Shown here piece after piece: positions 57,231-64,000 of a stretch of DNA of 64,000 nucleotides (positions are counted from its first letter, which is position 1; each line of letters begins with the position of its first letter). The stretch comes from Pseudomonas paracarnis (GTDB taxonomy: Bacteria; Pseudomonadota; Gammaproteobacteria; Pseudomonadales; Pseudomonadaceae). The stretch is taken from the NCBI RefSeq assembly GCF_904063055.1, contig NZ_CAJFCN010000004.1, positions 124,001 to 188,000 on the forward strand, given 5' to 3'. The translations under genes were made by a program, and so were the position numbers. The notes beneath the pieces were generated by a model that ran no database searches, was not told the DNA's origin, and worked only from the letters and a program-made list of their open reading frames with translations.

Positions 57231-57863
57231 ATGTCAGCCGTTCGCAGCAAGATTTGCGGGATTACCCGCATAGAAGACGCGCTGGCGGCAGTCGAAGCGG
57301 GGGCGGATGCCATTGGCCTGGTGTTTTATGCCAAGAGCCCACGGGCGGTAAATGTGCTGCAGGCGCGGGCGATTATCGCTGCGTTGCCGCCCTTCGTGAC
57401 CACCGTGGGGTTGTTTGTCAATGCCAGCCGCTGCGAGCTCAACGAAACTCTGGATGCGGTGCCGCTGGATATGTTGCAGTTCCATGGCGACGAAACGCCA
57501 GAGGAATGCGAAAGCTATCAGCGCCCGTACATCAAGGCGTTGCGGGTCAAGGCCGGGGACGATATTGCCGCAGCCTGCGCCGCGTATGCCGGCGCTCGCG
57601 GGATTCTGCTGGACACCTACGTCGAAGGCGTACCCGGTGGTACGGGCGAGGCGTTCGACTGGTCGCTGATTCCCGAGGGGTTGAGCAAGCCGGTTATTCT
57701 CGCGGGTGGGCTCACCCCAGGAAATGTCCAGGCGGCCATCGAACAGGTTCGGCCGTATGCCGTCGACGTCAGCGGTGGGGTGGAGCAGGGCAAGGGGATC
57801 AAGGACCCGAGCAAGATTCGCGCGTTCATGCAGGCCGTGCGCAACAGCAGGGGTGGGATGTGA
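57231..57863 (+). CDS. trpF: Phosphoribosylanthranilate isomerase
   Basis: 210 residues, TIM barrel. Catalytic Cys9 in [11 protein letters not shown], Asp in VLLDTY-type strand ([10 protein letters not shown]), phosphate-binding ends GGLTPGN and DVSGGVE. It catalyses the third step of tryptophan synthesis. ATG at 57231. Confidence 0.96.
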   Translation: MSAVRSKICGITRIEDALAAVEAGADAIGLVFYAKSPRAVNVLQARAIIAALPPFVTTVGLFVNASRCELNETLDAVPLDMLQFHGDETPEECESYQRPYIKALRVKAGDDIAAACAAYAGARGILLDTYVEGVPGGTGEAFDWSLIPEGLSKPVILAGGLTPGNVQAAIEQVRPYAVDVSGGVEQGKGIKDPSKIRAFMQAVRNSRGGM

Positions 57864-57909
57864 CGGCTGGCAGTCTGCCGCCGTCCATAACTACCACTGT
57901 GTAAAACAG

Positions 57910-58027
57910 CCCGGCGCCGCCTGTGGGTGGCCCGGAAACGAAGTGGCAACCCTGCGCTGGCAGGTTGTCTGGAAGGCTGAGGATACGAGCGGGAAATGGC
58001 AGGTCCAACGTCTGACCCCGTCCCGCC
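57910..58027 (+). ncRNA. Structured 5' leader of accD (candidate)
   Basis: Three hairpins follow one another in the 245-nt trpF-accD gap: CCGG...CCGG with inner GCC/GGC (57911-57935); CAACCCTGC/GCAGGTTG around GCTG (57947-57967, one bulge); and GCGGGA/TCCCGC with inner GGTC/GACC (57989-58026). No open frame competes. It could be a regulatory leader of accD; the structure is read by eye. Confidence 0.4.
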
Positions 58028-58108
58028 TGTGTCATCGCCACATATGAATTTAGCTCAAGGGCATACGCGGGGCTGTGTTCAAGCCACCGGTACTGGAGAA
58101 AAGAAAGC

Positions 58109-59029
58109 ATGAGCAACTGGTTAGTAGACAAACTGATCCCTTCGATCATGCGTTCCGAGGTGAAGAAAAGCTCGGTTCCTGAAGGTCTGTGGCACAAATG
58201 CCCATCCTGCGACGCGGTACTGTATCGCCCGGAGCTGGAAAAGACCCTGGACGTTTGCCCCAAGTGCAACCACCACATGCGTATTGGCGCCCGCGCCCGT
58301 ATCGACATCTTCCTGGATGCCGACGGCCGTAATGAGCTAGGCGCCGACCTGGAGCCGGTTGACCGTCTCAAGTTCCGCGACAGCAAGAAGTACAAGGACC
58401 GTCTGGTCGGCGCGCAGAAGCAGACCGGCGAGAAAGACGCGCTGATTTCGGTCAGCGGCAAGCTGCTGGGCATGCCGGTGGTGGTTTCGGCCTTCGAATT
58501 CTCCTTCATGGGCGGTTCCATGGGTGCCATCGTCGGTGAGCGCTTTGTTCGCGCTGCCAACTATGCCCTGGAAAACCGTTGCCCGATGATCTGCTTCGCC
58601 GCCTCCGGTGGTGCGCGTATGCAGGAAGCCCTGATTTCCCTGATGCAAATGGCCAAGACCTCGGCGGTTCTGGCGCGTCTGCGTGAAGAAGGCATTCCGT
58701 TCATCTCCGTATTGACCGACCCGGTCTACGGCGGCGTGTCCGCCAGCCTGGCAATGTTGGGCGATGTGATCGTTGGCGAGCCTAAAGCCCTGATCGGCTT
58801 TGCCGGCCCACGCGTGATCGAGCAGACCGTGCGGGAGAAACTGCCGGAAGGCTTCCAGCGCAGCGAGTTCCTGCTGGAGCACGGTGCGATCGACCTGATC
58901 ATCCCGCGTGGCGAGTTGCGCCCGCGCCTGGGCAGCCTGCTGGCGCAAATGATGGGCCTGCCGACGCCTGTGTACGTCGCGCCTAAAGTCGAGCCGATCG
59001 TCGTGCCGCCGGTGCCTGCAAACCTATGA
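58109..59029 (+). CDS. accD: Acetyl-CoA carboxylase carboxyltransferase subunit beta
   Basis: 306 residues. Zinc finger cysteines C31, C34, C50 and C53 (CPSC / CPKC) precede the carboxyltransferase core with [14 protein letters not shown] and [20 protein letters not shown]. With AccA it transfers CO2 from biotin to acetyl-CoA. The ATG of folC overlaps its stop by 4 nt. Confidence 0.97.
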   Translation: MSNWLVDKLIPSIMRSEVKKSSVPEGLWHKCPSCDAVLYRPELEKTLDVCPKCNHHMRIGARARIDIFLDADGRNELGADLEPVDRLKFRDSKKYKDRLVGAQKQTGEKDALISVSGKLLGMPVVVSAFEFSFMGGSMGAIVGERFVRAANYALENRCPMICFAASGGARMQEALISLMQMAKTSAVLARLREEGIPFISVLTDPVYGGVSASLAMLGDVIVGEPKALIGFAGPRVIEQTVREKLPEGFQRSEFLLEHGAIDLIIPRGELRPRLGSLLAQMMGLPTPVYVAPKVEPIVVPPVPANL

Positions 59030-60333
59030 CCCAACGTACCCTGGGCGAGTGGCTCGCCTACCTTGAGCAGTTGCATCCGTCCGCCATCGACATGGGCCTG
59101 GAGCGCTCGCAACAGGTAGCGGCCCGCCTCGGGTTGGGTCAGCCGGCACCGCGTGTGATCACGGTGACCGGCACCAACGGCAAGGGCTCTACCTGTGCCT
59201 TTGTCGCCGCGCTGTTGCAGGCCCAGGGCCTCAAAGTCGGCGTGTACAGCTCGCCGCACCTGCTGTGCTACAACGAGCGGGTGCAGCTCAATGGCGTAGA
59301 AGCCACTGATGCCCAACTGTGCGAAGCCTTCGCGGCCCTGGAGGCCGGGCGTGGCGAGACTTCCCTGACCTATTTCGAAATGGGCACCCTGGCGGCGTTC
59401 TGGCTGTTCGAGCGTGCGCAGCTGGATGTGGTCGTGCTGGAAGTCGGCCTCGGCGGGCGCCTGGATACGGTCAACGTGGTGGATGCCGACTTGGCGCTGG
59501 TCACCAGCATCGGTGTTGATCACGCCGACTATCTAGGCAATACCCGCGAGTCTGTGGCCTATGAAAAGGCCGGGATCTTCCGCCAGAGCAGGCCCGCGCT
59601 CTGTGGCGACCTGGATCCGCCGCAACCTTTGCTGGACAAGGTGCGCGAGCTGGATTGCCCGTTCTACCTGCGAGGTCGTGAATTCAATCTCGACATCGGT
59701 GCGACCCACTGGCAATGGCGTGGGCGTGATGCCCGTGGCAAGGTGGTAGAGCTGCTCGATTTGCCGTTGCTGAACCTGCCGATGGAAAACGCCGCACTCG
59801 CGCTGCAAGCCTATTTGCTGCTGGATCTGCCGTGGGATGCCAAGCAGATCGGCGCAACCCTGCGAGCGACGAAGGTGGTGGGGCGCCTGGATCGCCGGGT
59901 GCTGGACTGGCAAGGCAAGCGCCTGAACCTGTTGCTGGATGTCGGGCATAACCCCCATGCGGCTCACTATCTGGCTCAGCGCCTGGCGCGCACACCACCG
60001 GCCGGCCGCCGCCTGGCGGTGTTCGGGTTGCTGGCCGACAAGGATCTTGATGGCGTAATAGCGCCGTTGTTTGGCAGCGTACAGTCTTGGGCCGTTGCGC
60101 CGCTGGATACGCCGCGCAGCCGTCCTGCGGTTGAGCTGGAAACTGCCTTGCAGAACCTTGGCGCGCCCGTGACGTCGTATGCAAGCATCACTGCCGCCCT
60201 TGAGGCGCAGTGTGCGCTGGCTGCGGCCGAAGACGAAATCCTGTTGTTCGGATCATTTTATTGTGTTGCCGAGGCGCTTGAATGGCTGGCCCGGCGCTCC
60301 ACGGAGGAAGCTGCACATGGCATTACTGGATAG
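59026..60333 (+). CDS. folC: Dihydrofolate / folylpolyglutamate synthase
   Basis: 435 residues. The Mur-ligase-type ATP site [10 protein letters not shown] is at 47-56, with [40 protein letters not shown] and the C-terminal DVGHNPHAA. It joins dihydropteroate and glutamate and then lengthens the chain. The overlap with accD suggests coupled translation; the dedD start lies within its last 17 nt. Confidence 0.96.
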   Translation: MTQRTLGEWLAYLEQLHPSAIDMGLERSQQVAARLGLGQPAPRVITVTGTNGKGSTCAFVAALLQAQGLKVGVYSSPHLLCYNERVQLNGVEATDAQLCEAFAALEAGRGETSLTYFEMGTLAAFWLFERAQLDVVVLEVGLGGRLDTVNVVDADLALVTSIGVDHADYLGNTRESVAYEKAGIFRQSRPALCGDLDPPQPLLDKVRELDCPFYLRGREFNLDIGATHWQWRGRDARGKVVELLDLPLLNLPMENAALALQAYLLLDLPWDAKQIGATLRATKVVGRLDRRVLDWQGKRLNLLLDVGHNPHAAHYLAQRLARTPPAGRRLAVFGLLADKDLDGVIAPLFGSVQSWAVAPLDTPRSRPAVELETALQNLGAPVTSYASITAALEAQCALAAAEDEILLFGSFYCVAEALEWLARRSTEEAAHGITG

Positions 60334-60985
60334 CGCATACAAGCAGCGAATGGTCGGGGCCCTGGTGCTGGTGGCGTTGGCGGTAATCTTTCTGCCGATG
60401 CTGTTTTCCCGCCAGGACGAACAGCGCCAGGTGGTGGTTGAAGCTCCCGCTGCGCCCCAGGCGCCGGTGGTGCCCCAGGTTCAAGTCGAACCGGTAGTTG
60501 TGCCTGAGCCTCAGGTGTTGCCGGAAGAACCTGTGCCCGTCGAGGAGGAGGTCGTCACCCAACAGGCACCTTCGCAGGCCCCTTCGATGCCGGTGCAGCC
60601 AAGTGTGCCGGTGGTCAAGCCGACGCCAGCCCCGGCTGTCGCCGCCAAACCGGCTGCACCGGCGCCAGCGCCCAAGCCTGTGGCGCCGCAGCCTGCTGCA
60701 CCGGGTAAGCCGGATGTGGGTCAGAGCCGCATCGACCCTAATGGCTTGCCGATCAGTTGGTCGATCCAGCTCGCCAGCCTGGCCAATCGCGAAAGCGCCG
60801 ATGCCTTGCAGAAAAAGCTGCGTGCCCAGGGATATAACGCCTATATCCGCAGTGCCGATGGCAAGAACCGTGTGTTCGTGGGGCCGCTGATCGAGCGTGC
60901 CGAGGCAGATCGCCTGCGCGATTTGCTGGGTCGTCAGCAGAACCTCAACGGGTTTGTGGTGCGTTTCCAGCCCGAGCGCGGCTGA
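60317..60985 (+). CDS. dedD: DedD-like SPOR-domain protein
   Basis: 222 residues. One N-terminal membrane segment (MVGALVLVALAVIFLPMLF), a long proline/alanine/valine-rich linker and a C-terminal SPOR domain (about 140-220; SWSIQLASLANRESADALQK, GKNRVFVGPL). It should bind denuded septal peptidoglycan during division. ACGGAGGAAG precedes the ATG, which lies inside the end of folC. Confidence 0.9.
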   Translation: MALLDSAYKQRMVGALVLVALAVIFLPMLFSRQDEQRQVVVEAPAAPQAPVVPQVQVEPVVVPEPQVLPEEPVPVEEEVVTQQAPSQAPSMPVQPSVPVVKPTPAPAVAAKPAAPAPAPKPVAPQPAAPGKPDVGQSRIDPNGLPISWSIQLASLANRESADALQKKLRAQGYNAYIRSADGKNRVFVGPLIERAEADRLRDLLGRQQNLNGFVVRFQPERG

Positions 60986-61002
60986 ACGGACAATATGCAC
61001 TA

Positions 61003-61098
61003 AATGTGGGAGCTGGCTTGCCTGCGATGGCGGTGGTTCAATCGACAACGATGTCGAATATGCCGCCCTCATCGCAGGCAAGCCAGCTCCCACATTGA
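61003..61098. repeat. REP doublet
   Basis: TGTGGGAGCTGGCTTGCCTG at 61005 faces CAGGCAAGCCAGCTCCCACA ending near 61095, between dedD and cvpA. Confidence 0.9.
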
Positions 61099-61227
61099 TT
61101 TATGGTGGGCTTGAAATGGCGTTCACACCGCCCAATCTATTGATTTGCAAAGCAGCCGCAATCACCGCTTACCGATAGCCCGACGCTCTGCTAAAATGCG
61201 CCGCCTTATCCGTACGTAGGCTGCACT

Positions 61228-61785
61228 GTGCCATTTACCTGGGTTGATTGGGCGATCGTTGCAATCGTCGCCATCTCCGCTTTGATCAGTCTGAGCCGCG
61301 GCTTCGTAAAAGAAGCACTGTCGTTGCTGACCTGGATCATTGCAGGAGTCGTAGCCTGGATGTTCGGTGGTTCACTGTCGGTCTACCTGGCCGGGTACAT
61401 AGAGACACCTTCGGCTCGCGTCATCGCGGGCTGCGCCATCATGTTCATCGCCACGCTGTTGGTGGGGGCAATGGTCAATTATCTTATTGGCGAGTTGATA
61501 CGTGTCACCGGCATCGAAGGGACCGATCGATTTCTCGGCATGGCCTTCGGGGCTGCGCGTGGCGCGCTGCTGGTGGTCGTGGCGGTCGGGCTGTTGAGCC
61601 TGGGGCCGGTACAGCAGGATTCGTGGTGGCAGGAGTCGGTACTCGTGCCAAAATTTCTATTGGTTGCAGACTGGTCCAAGAACCTCATTCTGGGGTGGAG
61701 CAGTCAGTGGCTGGCCAGCGGAATCAGCGTACCCGCTGATCTTCCGTTCAAGGAACACCTCTTACCGGCCAAAACGCCTCAGTAA
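61228..61785 (+). CDS. cvpA: CvpA family membrane protein
   Basis: 185 residues with four membrane segments; WVDWAIVAIVAISALISLSRGFVKEALSLLTWI is the conserved CvpA start. The start is GTG 61228. Needed for colicin V production in E. coli; the general role is unclear. It sits directly before purF, 41 nt apart. Confidence 0.92.
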   Translation: MPFTWVDWAIVAIVAISALISLSRGFVKEALSLLTWIIAGVVAWMFGGSLSVYLAGYIETPSARVIAGCAIMFIATLLVGAMVNYLIGELIRVTGIEGTDRFLGMAFGAARGALLVVVAVGLLSLGPVQQDSWWQESVLVPKFLLVADWSKNLILGWSSQWLASGISVPADLPFKEHLLPAKTPQ

Positions 61786-61826
61786 GCTGTGTTCAGTCAA
61801 GATTCATTAAGTAGGGGTTGCGTCGC

Positions 61827-63332
61827 ATGTGTGGCATCGTCGGTATCGTCGGTAAGTCGAACGTCAATCAGGCGCTGTATGACGCGCTAACCGTCCTCCA
61901 GCACCGCGGCCAGGACGCTGCCGGTATTGTGACCAGCCACGACGGCCGGTTATTCCTGCGCAAGGACAATGGCCTGGTGCGTGACGTGTTCCATCAGCGT
62001 CACATGCAGCGCCTCGTCGGGCACATGGGCATTGGCCATGTGCGCTACCCGACTGCCGGTAGCTCGACCTCGGCCGAAGCTCAACCTTTCTACGTCAACT
62101 CGCCTTACGGCATCACTTTGGCGCACAACGGTAACCTGACCAACGTTGAACAACTGGCCAAGGAGATCTACGAATCTGACCTGCGCCACGTCAACACCAG
62201 CTCCGATTCGGAAGTGTTGCTCAACGTGTTCGCCCACGAGCTGGCCCAGCGCGGCAAGCTGCAGCCGACCGAAGAAGACGTGTTCGCCGCCGTGATCGAC
62301 GTGCACAACCGTTGCGTCGGTGGTTATGCGGTGGTGGCGATGATCACCGGTTACGGCATCGTCGGTTTCCGCGACCCCCACGGCATTCGTCCGATCGTAT
62401 TCGGCCAGCGTCACACCGACGAAGGCGTCGAGTACATGATCGCCTCCGAAAGCGTGTCCCTGGACGTGCTGGGCTTCACCCTGATCCGCGACCTGGCGCC
62501 GGGCGAGGCTGTCTACATCACCGAAGACGGCAAGCTGCACACCCGCCAGTGCGCCGTAGCGCCGAAACTCACCCCGTGCATCTTCGAACACGTCTACCTG
62601 GCGCGTCCGGATTCGATCATCGACGGCGTCTCGGTCTACAAGGCGCGTCTGCGCATGGGCGAGAAGCTGGCCGAGAAGATCCTGCGCGAGCGTCCCGAGC
62701 ACGATATCGATGTGGTCATCCCGATTCCGGACACCAGCCGCACCGCCGCGCTGGAGCTGGCCAACCATCTGGGCGTCAAATTCCGCGAAGGCTTCGTGAA
62801 GAACCGCTACATCGGTCGTACTTTCATCATGCCCGGCCAGGCTGCGCGCAAGAAGTCGGTTCGTCAGAAGCTCAACGCCATTGAACTTGAGTTCCGCGGC
62901 AAGAACGTGATGCTGGTGGATGACTCCATCGTGCGCGGCACCACTTGCAAGCAGATTATCCAGATGGCCCGCGAAGCCGGGGCGAAGAACGTGTACTTCT
63001 GCTCTGCGGCGCCCGCGGTGCGTTACCCGAACGTGTACGGTATCGACATGCCGAGCGCCCATGAGCTGATCGCGCATAACCGTTCGACTCAGGACGTGGC
63101 CGACCTGATCGGCGCCGACTGGCTGATCTACCAGGACCTGCCGGACCTGATCGAAGCGGTTGGCGGTGGCAAGATCAAGATCGAGCAGTTCGACTGCGCC
63201 GTGTTCGACGGCAAGTACGTCACCGGCGATGTCGACGAGGCCTACCTGAACAAGATCGAGCAAGCGCGCAACGACTCGTCGAAGATCAAGACCCAGGCGG
63301 TCAGCGCGATCATCGACCTGTATAACAACTGA
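61827..63332 (+). CDS. purF: Amidophosphoribosyltransferase
   Basis: 501 residues. The catalytic cysteine follows the initiator Met (MCGIVGIVG), proving the start at 61827 rather than the GTG-like codons before it. HNGNLTN and the PRPP-binding [13 protein letters not shown] (about 361-373) are intact. It commits PRPP to purine synthesis. A terminator follows. Confidence 0.97.
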   Translation: MCGIVGIVGKSNVNQALYDALTVLQHRGQDAAGIVTSHDGRLFLRKDNGLVRDVFHQRHMQRLVGHMGIGHVRYPTAGSSTSAEAQPFYVNSPYGITLAHNGNLTNVEQLAKEIYESDLRHVNTSSDSEVLLNVFAHELAQRGKLQPTEEDVFAAVIDVHNRCVGGYAVVAMITGYGIVGFRDPHGIRPIVFGQRHTDEGVEYMIASESVSLDVLGFTLIRDLAPGEAVYITEDGKLHTRQCAVAPKLTPCIFEHVYLARPDSIIDGVSVYKARLRMGEKLAEKILRERPEHDIDVVIPIPDTSRTAALELANHLGVKFREGFVKNRYIGRTFIMPGQAARKKSVRQKLNAIELEFRGKNVMLVDDSIVRGTTCKQIIQMAREAGAKNVYFCSAAPAVRYPNVYGIDMPSAHELIAHNRSTQDVADLIGADWLIYQDLPDLIEAVGGGKIKIEQFDCAVFDGKYVTGDVDEAYLNKIEQARNDSSKIKTQAVSAIIDLYNN

Positions 63333-63338
63333 GTAAAC

Positions 63339-63361
63339 ACCGGCCCTGAGGGGCCGGTTTT
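63339..63361 (+). terminator. Terminator of purF
   Basis: ACCGGCCC and GGGCCGGT pair around a 4-nt loop, followed by TTTTG, 6 nt past the stop. Confidence 0.85.
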
Positions 63362-63397
63362 GTATCTTAAATAAAGCATTGAGTAAGGAGTCGCAGC

Positions 63398-64000
63398 ATG
63401 AGTCAGGAATGGGATGCCGGTCGGTTGGACAGCGACCTCGATGGCGTAGCTTTCGATACCCTGGCTGTGCGCGCCGGCCAGCACCGTACCCCGGAAGGTG
63501 AGCACGGCGACCCGATGTTCTTCACCTCCAGCTACGTGTTCCGTACTGCCGCCGACGCCGCTGCGCGGTTTGCTGGCGAAGTGCCGGGCAACGTGTATTC
63601 GCGCTACACCAACCCGACCGTGCGTGCGTTTGAAGAGCGCATCGCGGCCCTGGAAGGTGCCGAGCAGGCCGTGGCGACTGCCACCGGCATGGCGGCCATC
63701 CTGGCGGTGGTGATGAGCCTGTGCAGCGCCGGCGACCATGTGCTGGTATCGCGCAGCGTGTTCGGCTCGACCATCAGCCTGTTCGAGAAGTACTTCAAGC
63801 GTTTCGGTATTGAAGTCGATTACGTGCCCCTGGCGGACCTGTCCGGTTGGGAGGCGGCCATCAAGGCCAATACCAAGCTGTTGTTCGTCGAATCGCCGTC
63901 CAACCCGCTCGCTGAGCTGGTGGACATCGCCGCGCTGTCCGAAGTCGCGCATGCCAAGGGTGCCATGCTGGTGGTGGACAACTGCTTCTGCACCCCGGCC
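63398..64000 (+). CDS. metZ: O-succinylhomoserine sulfhydrylase, N-terminal part
   Basis: 201 codons before the window ends. Cys/Met-metabolism PLP family: SSYVFRTAADAAARFAGEVPGNVYSRYTNPT, GMAAILAVV and FVESPSNPLAEL are visible; the PLP lysine lies beyond the window. TAAGGAG precedes the ATG. Its place after purF is the usual one for Pseudomonas metZ, which makes homocysteine from O-succinylhomoserine. Confidence 0.92.
   Translation, partial: MSQEWDAGRLDSDLDGVAFDTLAVRAGQHRTPEGEHGDPMFFTSSYVFRTAADAAARFAGEVPGNVYSRYTNPTVRAFEERIAALEGAEQAVATATGMAAILAVVMSLCSAGDHVLVSRSVFGSTISLFEKYFKRFGIEVDYVPLADLSGWEAAIKANTKLLFVESPSNPLAELVDIAALSEVAHAKGAMLVVDNCFCTPA

Overview
The window is a chromosomal segment of a Pseudomonas, very probably of the P. 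fluorescens group. Three observations point there: GC-rich coding sequence; many REP-type palindromes built on GTGGGAGC...GCTTGC cores; and a right-hand gene order (tyrB-uvrB-gltX-tRNA-leuCD-leuB-asd-fimV-truA-trpF-accD-folC-dedD-cvpA-purF-metZ) that matches the conserved Pseudomonas core. I assign genes from the sequence and family knowledge; no database was searched.

Layout. 1-9.1 kb: metabolic and transport genes (GntR-type regulator tail, trmK-like methyltransferase, GST, OPT transporter, secreted BPL_N protein, gabP-like permease with a GlxA-type regulator, cupin, methyltransferase). 9.1-9.9 kb: a gene-less 745-bp repeat element with terminal inverted repeats and a 12-bp direct repeat, containing a 72-bp tandem array. 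9.9-19.3 kb: an accessory region with small orphan genes, GNAT acetyltransferases, an AT-richer three-gene block (Cap4/DUF4297-like nuclease, HerA ATPase, HEPN-motif protein), an IS1182-like remnant, and repeated relics of a 77-codon gene next to DUF6124 tails. 19.4-33.5 kb: chromate transporter, TspO, esterase, a cobalamin-riboswitch-controlled BtuFCD-like ABC system, a nuclease divergent from a protealysin-emfourin pair, an ene-reductase/HxlR pair and a sad/ptrR pair. 33.5-64 kb: core housekeeping region.

The best candidate for an undescribed system is 12.6-16.5 kb. The nuclease and HerA genes are 16 nt apart and resemble the known DUF4297-HerA anti-phage type. A third gene in the same direction encodes a protein with an RX4H motif typical of HEPN ribonucleases, which is not part of the described two-gene system as I know it. 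The block is AT-richer than its surroundings and is followed by transposon debris.

The core part holds leucine synthesis (leuCD, a methyltransferase, leuB), aspartate semialdehyde dehydrogenase and its inactive-looking paralog, the FimV hub protein, and the truA-trpF-accD-folC-dedD-cvpA-purF-metZ cluster. A tandemly duplicated tRNA-Ala/tRNA-Glu pair follows gltX behind a strong promoter with a GC-rich discriminator.
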